DNA from: Notospermus geniculatus
Lineage: Eukaryota > Nemertea > Pilidiophora > Heteronemertea > Lineidae
Assembly (NCBI GenBank): GCA_002633025.1
Contig: NMRB01000069.1
Location: 231,040 to 295,039 of the forward strand
DNA: 64,000 bases
Direction of reading: 5' to 3'
Shown here: positions 22,659 to 35,300 of the stretch, piece after piece
How the letters are laid out: the number at the start of each line of letters is the position of its first letter
Numbering within the stretch: the stretch's first letter is position 1
Translations under genes and position numbers: made by a program
The notes under the pieces: generated by a model
The model's input: only the letters and a program-made list of their open reading frames with translations
The model's database searches: none
What the model was told of the DNA's origin: nothing

Positions 22659-24484
22659 ACCTGGAACATCAATCAGTGAGCACCTAGCATTCACTTTTCC
22701 AATAGTTCCCCCCCCCCCCCGTGGCAGAGGGAGGAGTGATCTCTCATTTCTCTCTTTTGCAGGCCTATTCACCAATGTCTTATTTCAGTGATTTTACTCA
22801 AGAGAGGAAGAACATTGGTCGGACAGACTTGAACACCATGTTTTCCAGAAGATCGTTCTCCTTGGCTGTTTTCAGCTGAATGAAGTTGTTAGCGTTCGTG
22901 GTTTGTTGCACCACTGTGCACGTTTGCATAGCCAGGTGAGGTTTCAAACATGTTGTATTCCAGTATTCACAACATAACTCAGGTCTGAAGGCTTTTAAAA
23001 GTGTCTATTCTAGGTTGGTAAGAATGCATGAACAAGTAACTTGGTACCCTGAGAAAGAGGAGATGTTCTGAAGGCCTACACATGAATGTGTTCGGCACAT
23101 GAAGGTGCCGAGTAGGCCTACTTTTTATACTACATAACATAGGTCTAGGCCTACAATTTAACAGGCAGCAAGTCTTCATAGTTCTCTCTGGTCAGAACTA
23201 TCACCAATCACTCAGCCATCTTAAAATCCAGTAGTAAGGTTGATTTTTAACAATGCATTTGTCTTTGATGGCAGCTTTTCCCAGAGTGGTCTTGTTTCCT
23301 CCTGCATTTTACACAAAGTTATTAAAGGTTAGAGCTGATACCACTTTATTTGGGTTTTCTTCTCAGGATACTCTGTTGGCCTATTTCCTCATGCTCAATT
23401 CATAATGGCAATCTGAATATATTGAACCGGAACATTATATGAAAACTCCAGATGATAGAGTCTAGGCCTTTGTCAACATCTGCTTGCAATACAGCCAAAA
23501 CCACCAGATGACAACTGGTGTGTCCACAACAGATACACCTGTGATGGCCATTGCAATGCCATGGAAATGACCGGCTTTGTGGATGGATGGATAGGCAGGC
23601 ACTGCCAGTCAGCATATTTATCAACAATGTAACTGAGTACCCAGCATATGCCAGGAGTAACAGCTGTAAAGTACCTTATGTCATAGGCCTACATAATCAG
23701 GTGACCATCTCCAACAGATTCAGCAGGTTCTACTTTGCCACCACATACTTAAGGGACTTAAATCAAAATAGGGCTATGGCCAAGTGCAAAATGAGAGAAG
23801 TGCCACAAATAGGCCTATGGATATCTGGGAACCACACAGGAAGTAGGCCTTTAGAGAAGGTCAAAATAGGCAAGCCTAGGTAGGCTATGTGCTTTCATTA
23901 TCAGCAAGACCAAAATGGGGCAAATGTTCCCAATACGTTAGGCCCCTACTTCTCCTAGACTGAGTGATGAGCAAAATCCGAAACATAGTAGAGAAGAACC
24001 TGGAAGGCTGGCTCGGCCTACATCCCCATCACTTTAGACAGGACAAATTGGAGGACCACAATTGGGGGGGGGGGGGGGTCNGTCATGACACTGACACTAG
24101 TGACAGGATCATAGCTCTAATACAGGACCAAGCATTGGTTTCCATGGATACCGATACTTGCACCTTCAGCAGGCCAGAATCATGGAATGACATTCATAGA
24201 GATGGTGTGAATGGCGTCTGAATAAAATGTCATTACCACCAAACGCCATATTTATTATTGACAGAAACGCATCACAACAGTCATGACAGCACAGGCCCGA
24301 TCGTATAAACCCTTGTGGAACGTTTAGAAAAGTGATTTAGGTTAGGCTATTACATTGTATACACATACGATGAAGTATAGGACTGTTCGATCGTCTGCAT
24401 GTGAATGCACGCCAGGTCTGAGCTAGCTCGAAATTAACTCACGCCAGAAAATCAGACAAAAGCAGTAACAAAAAGCGTACTTAC
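22659..24484. other. Intron 1 DNA of the PLC-beta gene, proximal part
   Basis: No exon recognised. It holds a poly-C run near 22706, a poly-G run with an undetermined base at 24065-24081, and several AGGCCTA palindromes between 23070 and 23890. The 110-codon open frame at 23551-23883 overlaps a frame on the other strand and looks like chance. I searched for the next PLC-beta exon (a segment around YWTDQ in relatives) and did not find it. Confidence 0.5.
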
Positions 24485-24583
24485 ATCATCCCATTTAATG
24501 AATTTTTGTCCATTAATTAATGATTCGGGTACTTCGATTTTTTTAAGCTGAACCACATGTACTCCAGGTTTAGCACCCGCCAT
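24485..24583 (-). CDS. PLCB: First coding exon of phospholipase C-beta
   Basis: The frame starts at ATG 24583-24581, in the context GAACAATGGCGG, and gives 33 codons that stop exactly at a GTAAGT donor (phase 0). The peptide begins [13 protein letters not shown] and ends GQKFIKWDD. This matches the known start of animal PLC-beta of the PLCB1/2/3 class (MAGAxPGVH, then KFxKWDD), which opens the N-terminal PH domain. PLC-beta is activated by Gq proteins and hydrolyses PIP2 to IP3 and diacylglycerol at the plasma membrane. No further exon was found towards position 1, so intron 1 should span the duplicated block and leave the window. The short length limits certainty, but start, donor and sequence agree. 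Confidence 0.88.
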
Positions 24584-24621
24584 TGTTCAGCTTTTTGGAG
24601 ATGTTCTCGCCTGTCTGACAT

Positions 24622-24639
24622 TCAATTGGTTTCCGCCAT
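24622..24639 (-). promoter_or_regulatory. Short upstream ORF before the PLC-beta start
   Basis: On the minus strand, 38 bases before the PLC-beta ATG codon ends its neighbour frame, a five-codon ORF (ATGGCGGAAACCAATTGA) lies in what should be the 5-prime leader or promoter. The CAGATGGCGG context also resembles a YY1 site. The transcription start is not known, so it may be promoter DNA and not transcribed leader. Confidence 0.4.
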
Positions 24640-25741
24640 CTGGGTGGGGGGCGCCGACATGTGACGAACCAGGAAATCAAGCCTGGTGTTCTCCGCCGAT
24701 ACGAGCTAAAATCGTATTTCGTAGAATGACATAAAAGGACAGGATATTTGGAAACAAATGGGCATTTCAACGAAACGATGTGGTTTTATCGAGTATATCT
24801 ACTAGCTTATCACCCCTCTGCAAATATCAGGCGACAGTCACGTGGTCAAGACAATTTCAACCTCGCCGTCATCTTGTTTACATCTTCAGGGGGCGGGGTC
24901 ACAAAAACACGTGGTGGTAGGGTCTAGATTTATGTCGAGTCTGCTAGTGCATTGGATGAAGTTTTCCGTGGCATTTTGCATTTGTAACTCCAGCCAACTG
25001 ACCTAAAATTTTACATCATGAGGCTGAACTTTAGAACCCCTGGTCAGAAGTGGCACACAATGGAAATCCTATTGCGGCTTATTCCCTCAATCGATGACCA
25101 GGGATGTAAAATCGTTCCCATCATGATTCTGTTGAGGTACAAAACCAATGGCAAAGCAACCCTGGACCTAAGGCATCTGTCAGTGCAGATGTCAGTCATC
25201 AGCTGATGTAGTCCTGTCCAGCTGTTGTTTCCACGCTTCATATGGCATATCCAGGGTTAACACACAGGGGACCATGTTCAGGTCATTTGTCAACAATATG
25301 GTTTACGTTCTGAACTCAATTTTGGAAAAGTAGTTGCTCTCAGATGCCATTTCCTGGAATCACGGTTTTTGTGTCTCCACCCAGCTGCTGCCTGTGAGTG
25401 TGAGCTCTTTGGGTCATTCTGGCAAAAATAGGGGGCATAAGCCCTGGATCTGGCATTGCATTAGGACCAATCAGGACATTTCATTTCCAAGGCAATATTT
25501 GGTGGTTGTTACCAAGAGTCCCCAAATCAAAAGGAATCTGTGATCTTTTTCTGCCCTGTTGTTGGAATGTATTCTGGTGAAGGGCAGGACAAGGGCAGAT
25601 CGAGATGGCCAAACAAAATAATGGACAAGGAGAATTGAGTACAAACCAATAACTATCAATTTATCAGAGAACAATCAGTACAACAGACATTGTAACTGCA
25701 TCACATGACTCTCTACAACCAGAAAGCCGACAATGAAGTAC
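24640..25741. other. Intergenic region between PLC-beta and LRPPRC
   Basis: This should contain the PLC-beta promoter on its left side (GC-richer near 24600-24900, with TGACG and CACGTG motifs near 24838 and 24908) and the end of LRPPRC on its right. No TATA box is evident. The overlapping open frames at 25018-25206 and 25044-25241 look like chance. Confidence 0.45.
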
Positions 25742-25747
25742 TTTATT
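25742..25747 (-). terminator. Likely poly(A) signal of LRPPRC
   Basis: TTTATT on the plus strand gives AATAAA in the gene's direction, about 620 bases after the stop codon at 26371. It is the first canonical signal I found downstream. The cleavage site would lie near 25720-25730. Confidence 0.55.
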
Positions 25748-26084
25748 TAATCATTAACTTAGTACCAGTATCATAATTTTCAATACATGCATGAACATGT
25801 GCCAAGTTTCCCATGGAATCATACCAAACGGAAATCTACAGTTAAAATTTTGTACAATAAAACTTGATGTCCGCTCATTATTGAAACTCAATAAATTAAG
25901 GACCGACGACCTTCAGATTAGAAAGCCAGTTTGTTTGTGAACAGAAGGTTTGTTTATAACAGGGTTCTTCCCCCTGAGCCAGGGAAAAAAAGTATGACTT
26001 TTTAATGACTTTTGTATGACGTTCCAGCTTTACTTTATGACCATTTGGTCTCCAATAAATCTAAAAATTTCTGAATTCTCGGCA

Positions 26085-26240
26085 GTGCCTCATCACTGAA
26101 TGAGACCAAAAACGTCCTGCGACATGTTTTCAGTCCACTTGAGAATACAAAGCGGCAAAATCTGAAGTGAATCAAACCTGTGACCTCTTGGTCTCAAGTT
26201 GGACGCTCAACCACTGCTGCTGTGCTACCCAGAACAAGCC
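26085..26240 (-). mobile_element. SINE, family 2, in LRPPRC 3-prime UTR
   Basis: On the minus strand it shows a tRNA-like head: a GGTAGCACAGCAGCAGTGGTTG region, then a B box like AGGTTTGATTCAC, then a body related to 27384-27545 and 37083-37237. The end of the body is diverged. Confidence 0.55.
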
Positions 26241-26370
26241 AGCATTTTAACTTATACCCTACCCCTTTAAGTGGCTGGAGCATGCCTCAACTTCCTTTCA
26301 GCTTCCCACAGTTGAAACATAATATCTCATCAAGTGGAAATGATTCTAATTGTCCTAGATACGAGTACTA

Positions 26371-29300
26371 TTATCCAACAGTGATGGCTGGCTTTGTAGA
26401 GGTTTCACTGTCGAAATCGGAAAATGCTGAAGAATCGCTCGACTGGGATTTTGGAGTTACTTGACCATATTTACCAATCTGGAAAAAATTGTAGTAATTC
26501 TCGTAAGTTTTACAATATGTGTGGTTGTCTAGGAAAACCCGGCGGATGTTGCTGAATGACCAACAATGGCTGTCAGATTGCCTGTGCATTGATCTACTAG
26601 GCCTAGCTACTGTTCACCTGTTACGTAGTACATGTCAGCTATTGAAATGTGCGGGTTCACCAAGGCCATTAACACTTTCCTCAAATGCGACATCCGCCGA
26701 GTTTTCCTAGACCGCCACACATTTAATATGTACTCTGGTGGATGGTTCAGGTGAAGTTCACTGTACTTGTAAGTACTTGTGGCAAAAAAATTATTTTTTT
26801 TGTTTAATAATGCAGATATCAGCATATCAGAACCATGGTCTTATCCAATACGCACCTGCCAGGGAAGTGGCTGATTATTGGCAACTAATAAAGACTCCAG
26901 TACTGCAAGAGGTAAAGGTCGAAGGTCATCAGCTGTGTAGCCATCTTCTTTCACCTTTTCTAGCACCTGGAGAGCACCTTGCCAGTCACTATTTTTGCCT
27001 GGAAAACACAGAATAGGAAAAGACAGGCCGGGCCCATTAGTTTACTGTATACTGGCCGAGGATGATGAAAAGTCGAGGGCTAACAGCAGGGATAATGAAA
27101 TGGTAAAGCAATAGACGATATCACTCCAAAAGAGCGCAGCACCTGACGGGGCAGTGTCATGACGTCCCGCATGTCATTTCATGATGTCTTGAGGTGAGAT
27201 GAAAAAAAATCAAATTGTTTCACGACATCATGATTGCTGAAACAACCGGATTTTTTTCGAGTCACGTCATGCGTTCAGAAGTGATGTGTGGGACGTCGTG
27301 ACGCTGACCCCGTCAGGTGCTGCGCTCTTTTGGAGTGATAGAGTCTATTAGTGTAATCAGCTGACGTCTCATTTACTCGTCAGTCTCTCCAGAAGCTTTT
27401 CTGGGGAACTCAGGCAGCAGCTCATTCAGTGCATTACTTGATCCTTCCCGACCAGCTGAGAGTAAGTGGCAACTTGACTGGGAATTGAACCCATGACCTA
27501 TCGGTTACAAGTCTGAACCCTTGACACTGCACCACTGTCTGCTGCCAGAGTGAGCCAACAAGATTATTCAATACTCCACAAAAGCACGATGACCTGAACC
27601 TGCCCCAGCTGTTGTTCGAATTAAATATTCACAATATCATAATTGCAAGTCAATGGTCCTGTATTGAATTTTTCATCGCGCAATAGCTTGAACCAATAAA
27701 TGCCCAGCGTGTGGTAAATGGTTCGGGAACTGCTACAACATTATTGACTTTCCATTATACTACACCGTGTAAAGCCATCCCAACAAGCTGGCCACTTAAC
27801 CAAGTCAAATTCTATGAACGGTTACGGCCCATTTTGCCTGCAAAATGTGGCAATTTCGCATACACCCTATGAACTGGTGTTGAGAAGTCCTCCCAAATGT
27901 CTTGCTACACTTACATTTATACCCTAACATATAGCTGTAGGCAAACTTTTGGTTTGCGGGCTGGCCTTTACAGCTGTCTATCAGATATTGTAACATGTCC
28001 TCCTGAAATGAGAAACAGAAAGAAACAATGACAGAAACCATGGGCTTTCCTCAATTAGATGATAGACCCCTTTCAAAAGTCTGTTGCTGGAATAGGCCTT
28101 ATCACAGAAAAATCCAAGATCATGTTGGGATGACAATCAGTCATATTACATCACTGACCATGTGGCACACTCAGTCGTTGGTACAAGTGGAGTATGTGCG
28201 ACTTCAACCAAGACAAGATAAACATGTGGTTCCCTCATGTCAGCATGGTTGACTACTAGTAAGTGATGTCACACTGAGCCATTGCACAAGCTCTACGGGA
28301 CGACCTGTACATTCTTAGTCCAATGCACATTTTGCACAAGCTCTACGGGACGACCTGTACATTTTTAGTCCAATGCACATTTTGCACAAGCTCTACGGGA
28401 CGACCTGTACATTTTTAGTCCAATGCACATTGCGCACACTGTACATTTTCACCCTGAGCAGACTTTTAAAGGAGGTTTACTCTACTTGTTAGTCATATGT
28501 TGAGAAAATACTCAGATTAATTACCTTGTTATTGTTCTTTGCATAAGCACATGGTACGGCTATTCTCAGGTCATTTACCAGTGCTGGAAATCGCTGCAAA
28601 AATGAAACCCACAAGTTTATAAAAAGATTGAGGGCATAAAGAATTCATCAAAGAGACTGTCTGTGCAGAGATGAATGACCACTGACATTTTTGCCATCCA
28701 GCTTGTCAAGTCGATTCAAGGATCATGAACAACAGTACAATTGACATACCAGTAATCTAGAACAAGCTAGGCCATATTCATAAAACCTTGCCAGGCTTAG
28801 TTGCCTGCTAAAGTGCCTAGTTTGTACAGACCGATGTACACAACTAGCAACCAACTAAGCTAGCAAGGTTTTATGAATATGGGCCCTGGCCACTAACCTG
28901 AGATAGATTTGTGCACTTTTCCAGCTGATCCGTCATACAGTAATGCTGCCATAAGAAGTTGACAGCTTGCATGTTCCCTCCTTCTCCAGCACCAAGAATC
29001 AAGTCTTCAACTGAAAAGTTGTTTGGAAATGACAAAGTATTTAACCTCGTGCCACAAGTAGACCAAATTTTGTGAAACCGAAACCAAAACATTTTGTCAT
29101 TCAGCTGAAGAAGATTTGAAATAAGTTGGAAATCTTTGTGTTGATGTCATTGGCACTGAAATGTCATAGGGGAGCACAAGTTTTAACATAACACAAACAC
29201 AGAAGATATAGATGGACTTTCACTTACATTGTTTGAACATCGATGGGTACTTATCATGAAATTTATTAAATACCCCAGTTCCCAAGTACTTGGACAAATT

Positions 29301-32300
29301 CTGGGGGTCATTCCGAAGTCTTTCGAGGATCTTTTCAGGTGCACCACTGCAGAAGAGGAGGAAAATATTGGTGAACATAAGCATAAGCAAAAACAATCTT
29401 CCTAATCCATCTCAAATAATCACTACCAGCCCTGAGAGGCCACATCTCGAAAACAACACTTCGTCAGACCCATGGTGGATCCTGCAATTACTTCAAAGAA
29501 TCCTCATAAATTTGAAAATTGCAGGAAACCTTCAACAATTTCTAAGTTTTCATAACAGGTCAGATGGTCCGCCTTGACATATCAAAGCCTACGTTCCTTG
29601 ACCATGCTCCCCAAGAGTGAGGGACCTTTGTCAGGGCAAGAAGTGATGGTGAGATGACTTCTAAGTTACACGGTACCTACCTTTCAAGATAAGCTTTACT
29701 GATTGCTATGTGAATCAGGCCCATATTTAAGGCCCGCAAATTCAAAGTTCTCAGCTCCTCCAAAGACTGTACGTCACCCATCAGAGCAAGTTCATTCACA
29801 AAATATTTTAAACCTGAAGAAAAACGAAAGTCAGTGATCAAACTGTTGCTGTGATTGAACAAGGCAGCAAAAGGGAAGATTTGTTGCACTGAACAACTGG
29901 ATATAAAGGAACATTCATTACAAGAGGAACTGGTTGGTTCTCAGTTAACATCTACTGCAATAGACTAGAGTTCAGGTCCATGACGTCATGATGCAACCAT
30001 GGCAATGCAGACTAAATGCACTGGTGTCGTGTACTTAAATGCACATCATGACATCATAATGATGCAAGTCTCCATCAGGAAGTAGTTAATTCACTTACTT
30101 CCTTTTCTTTGAGATCTAAGGAGAGCATGTGTCATCTCTGTGACAAACTTGGCCTTGAGGGACCCACCAAGACTGGAAAATAGAGGACACAATTAGGGCA
30201 TTTAAAACCTGAGTCGATTCTACATGACTTAGGCCTAGTTTGACTTAAACAAGGAAAGTATAAAAAGAATTTCCACCGAACCTTTCTTTGATTTCTTTAA
30301 TTGAGGTCACATTTCCACCGACAGCTTGTTGGATGATCTCAAGTTCCTGGGGTGAGAGGGATGAACCTGGCTCCACTTGTTCCTGGATCACGGTGTTCGG
30401 CTGTTGAATGTCACCCTGACTTGGTAAAGGTGCCTGAAATGTAATGATCAGAGAGATAAAATCCAATTCTGAAAGTATGTCTGATGTAGTGTCTTGTTCT
30501 CAGAAACCTAAAAGATTCAGAGCCATTGACTCGTGGCCTTCAATAAAGTTTCCTTTATAAAAAGTACATCAAAAAATACCCCACAAGTATGTTCACTAAT
30601 GTACCATACATGTATATAAAGATTGAAATCTTTGTGTCTAACTTACCGGTACTGGTATATCAGGAATTTCAAATGGAACCTCCATATTTTTGGAATTCAA
30701 AGCATTTGCAAGATAACGCAGTGTTCTCCCTCTTGGTGTGAGGTTCTCTTCTTCCATCACAGTTATCACATTCAACGCTTTCTCCATGTTCTCTTCCTGA
30801 CCTGAATGAGTGAAAAATCATCATCAGATCTTCTCCATCATGTCGTCAATACATGTACTTACATGTATCTTTACGGCAACTGAAACTGTTGCTTGGTCAA
30901 GATGGCCTGTCACTAGTGTCAGAGTGGTGCAGAGGAAACACTGGTGCCTATCATTGCTGATGTTCCGGTTCGATCACAAGTCGGACCAATTCTTCATGTG
31001 TTAGAGAAGGTGACTCTCTTTGAACCAGGCATTTCCATTTCCTCTTACTGTACGTTTATTCACCTAATTTTGTCTGTGAGCCATAAATGCTGTATTTGGT
31101 GCTCAACTTCCAACTGAATATTGTTTTAATGGCCTTCACAGAGGACTCAAAGGGTCATATTCATAAAGGGTGTTTAAGACTTAGATGCGTGTAACTTCAT
31201 TAAATGCACACACTTCCACCATGCATTTGACGAAATTACACGCGTCTAAGTCTCAAACACCCTTTATGAATACGTCCCAAAATGTTCATAAAATGTCAGT
31301 CTACAGAGTCAACAAGACAAAGCTACCGAAAGTGTGAACATAAACGAGTAAACTTACAATATCCCCTCATCAGCAAGAAAAGCATCTGTTCCCTGTCAAG
31401 ACCAAATAATCCTCTTGTGATCTCCACCAAACTTTCCAACTCTTTGATCTTCTTCTTACCGATCAGCTGGTCGCAGAAGTTGTCGAGTAAGTCCATCATT
31501 GCCCGCATGCCTGGAGTCTGAAACCAACACACATATCATCTTCACAACAGAGATCACTGGATGTCTTCGACGTGAACCTGTGCAGTCTTGAAAGTGAATG
31601 GCAGACGGCCCTCCAAAACAACAAGGGAAAAACATGACGGATGAGTAGAAACGAAGGAAATGTTTCAAGCGATTATGAGCAGAATTTTGGCATCAATGTG
31701 TGTGATAATCCTCACCTCCAGGATCCTCTTTGCCTGTGTATATTTACCGCCTTCAACACAACAATACATCAGGTGATGAAGGGCCCGCATCTCACCAAGG
31801 TTCGAGCTAGCCATATCCAGGACTGAAATGAAGATGAAATAGTGACCCATGTGTGACCCTATCCCTGAGGTTGCAAGCTCAAAACTAGAACTTTGAAATT
31901 TGCTTGACAGCAAATTTGATGGTCCCTACATCAGAAAATACAAACTGAGTGAAGAAAGGACAAAGGAGGGGTATGACTCTGTGGCACAGCAGTCAGGTTC
32001 TGGAATGTCTTCCAGGTGAAGGACACATGCAGGGTAGGCAAATAGAGAGGAAGGGCAGACAAATGACTGCACGGCGTGCGCATTCTGCAGACATGTATTG
32101 TTTACCAACTGACAAACACGAGCATGTTATCTGTATTAAGGTGGGTAGGTGGGGCTATCTACTGTGGGGCCCAGCACCTCCTCTCTCCAAGGATGGTCCT
32201 TACTGCAGGGTGCGGAGATAGTGGTCTCTCCAGCGGAGAGGAGGACGAGGGAGGGGAGGGGCAGGGGAGAGGAGNTCATATGCAGGACTGTAACTGCTGA

Positions 32301-35300
32301 ACGGCTCGCTCGACTGATTTCATATTTCTGCTGAACGGCTAGCTCGACTGATTTCGTATTTCTGTGGGATATAGTGGAGTAGCGGACATGCCATATCAAG
32401 ACTGACTGATGGAAGTAAAAGATCACCAACCTTGTTGTAACTTCTCTGGATCCTCCCTCTCTATCAATACTCGGAACAAACTCTCAAACATCGGTGCACG
32501 TTTGTATTGTTTGTGGCAGTAGGATATGGCTTCAATAGCACCATCAATGTCATCCCTGTGAAGAAAGAGCAACAAAGAACTCATCAATTACGTCTGTGAA
32601 ATTCAAGTACCGTAGCTCAGAAATCAGGGGAGAGTTTGAAAACCTGCCCCAGAACACCAAGGCTTAGATCCTCATAACCTACACCGGAGAAGCACAAACG
32701 CAGAGTTAGCATCCAGCCATCTGTCATGAGTGATGTCTAGAATACAGAGGTAAAAGTGATCACAAACAACCAATTTGGACCTGAGCTTAGGCATCCTTGA
32801 TAAAGAGGTGTGCTCCTGGCGGAGGCGTTTGCTACGGTAGGTTCCACTCTAGCAGATCTATCACTTACTTTTCCACATATCCTTCCACATAGGCCTGAAG
32901 CAGAGTGTAGCATCCAGTTTTGACGAAACCACACTCAAATAAAGTATTTATGATCTCAACAGGGGCTTCCAATAGCCCAGCTGACTGACAGCTCTTGATG
33001 AGGTTGATGCAATTGCTCTCATTCACATAGCTGTTTACGAGGTCCTTTTCCTCCATGTAGGACTGATGCTTGGCATGGTAGGCCCTCAGAGTGTCGATAG
33101 CACCTGGAAAGGTAATTTCAGAGGGTCACACCTTATGGAAGACCAGGTACTCATCCTCTGTACTGTATGAAGGAGATGTTTTCAGTTGATATTTCCTCAA
33201 CACTAACATGAAGTCCTGTCATGTATTCAGTGGTATCAAATGCTGTTGATTTTTTAGTTATTTTAGATAATACTTAGGTACTGAATCTTCCGGATGAGTG
33301 CCAAATTCAACAATTTGAATAATAATGGCTTGAAACAAGGACAGATAGATAGAAATGTAATACACACCTGCCACATTTCCTTGTGAAGCAAGGAGTCCTG
33401 CCAAATTAATGACCTCACCCCCGAATGCACTGAAATTTGGGTACTGACTTTCTCTGCAACGAAGGACAAATAGTGTACCGGTACAATGTTAATTCATCAG
33501 CAGCTAAAAAGACGACACATCCAAAACAACGCATTAGGGACAGTTTTCAATTGACTGCAATCTTGGTGTATGTACATGAAAGAGACTTACAGCATCTCCA
33601 TGTATTTGTTTGCTTCGTTGACATCCTTCTGATGACAGGCAGCGAGATGAATCAAGGATCTTATCAGATCAGGAGTGTAGACAAATTCAAGGCCATCAAG
33701 TTCTGACTTGATTTCCTCAGCCCTTGCAATGTTCTGTAAATAAAGGACAATAAGATCCAGCATCAAACTACGTAGAATGGACAACCATTTTCTACGATCG
33801 TTTCTTTTTAACAGTTTTGTAGCAATAAAGATTATTCTTTCAACACAGCAACACTTGAAATTGATGTATGACCTACCACCTAAGAAGAATTACATGTACC
33901 AGTACACTTCAACAGTAAAACTCTTGGCAGAATATAGGCATCAAGAACATACACAATGTTCTTAACCCCAACAACCTGATGGGATTGAGCCATAAAGTGC
34001 CTCCTTTAAACTTGATACTGAGCTACACAAGGCATCAACTTCAAAACAACTTACTCCAGCTTGACAATGTTTGTCCAACAACCATCTCAGGGGACCTTTT
34101 ATGTTCAATTCTTTTGTTCGGTTCTCACTCAATATCTTTTCCAGTTCATCAATTGATTTTGATCCGTACGACATCAGGTCGGACTGAAAATGAAAACATT
34201 CAAAATTGAGATATTTGCCAGTCTCGTCTCTGGGGTTCCTCGGGTGACGTTCAATTCCCAAGGTCCCATACTGCAACCTACATGTAGGCAGTGTGTGGGC
34301 AAGCGCCAGTTTTTGAGACTTTGTCGCTTGGAGGGCAGACCTTTTTTTACGTCTGCCAGAGTCTTCGTGAAGGTTTTTTTGGCATTTGCTAGTTCAAGTG
34401 TCAGGGTCATTTCTAACTGTCAGTGTGATGTGTTCTTTGTTCCTTAGTGTTCCAAGTGTTCAAAAGTGAATGCTGAACTACAGAAGATGTGCTAACTGGT
34501 AAATGCTTTTGGAGAAGAATCGCTTGACCTAATTGGACTGACCTGTCTACTGTCTGCTCTCTGCTGGCCTGCAACCTTTACGGACATTAATTGCTAAAAA
34601 ATAAGCACAAAACAACATGAAATGGTGATGCACTGTCCAAAAAACGGGAAGCTTCTGAGCTGGTTCTGCCTCTATTTTCAGTAGGACATGAAAATGTAAA
34701 CTTCTAGGAATTTCTCTGTTGCATGGAGAAGCAATGAGATTACAGTTGCCCAAAGCACGTCAGAGGCACTACCAGTACCGGTACATGTTTTGGGAAGTCA
34801 ACCTACCTGAATCATATCTGATGATATCCCAAATGCTGTCAACTTACTAGAGAGGCCATCACTCTCTGTGACTCCCAGTTTCTGAGAGAAAAAATACAAA
34901 TAAAACAATTTTCAAGAGATCAGTTATCAAAACAATTTGGGGGAGGAGATCTCCTCTGGATAGGTATCCTCTGGATAAGTGGTGGTAGAAGAGAGCAGCA
35001 GAAAACGGAGCTGAAATCTACATTAAGTTGTTCTGGTACCATACACAAGAAGTAAATTATGAACAGCTCACCTTTTCAATCATAGATCGGACCAAACTTT
35101 CAACTTGGGGAGTATCGTTTTTGTATGTATCCATGCTGTTCTGAAGGATCTTTGTGGCCAGATCTGTCACCACGAAGTTCCCTGACATGACTGGATTTTG
35201 TTGGGCAAGACTGAGAACCTGCAAGAACAATCAAATCAATGGATGACTCTTTGGGTGCAAAGCATAAGCAGTTATTATTATCCCAGTCTCTCCCCAGAAA

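Noticed and set aside
23551-23883. 110-codon plus-strand open frame as a gene
   Set aside because: It has no recognisable motif, an overlapping frame on the other strand, and repeated AGGCCTA words. It lies in the PLC-beta intron.
28283-28438. CRISPR array
   Set aside because: The units are contiguous with no unique spacers, and the DNA is from a eukaryotic intron.
34190-34447. Additional LRPPRC exon in the intron between exons 17 and 18
   Set aside because: The open frames there lack phase-compatible splice sites, and the 34-exon model is already complete and in frame without it.
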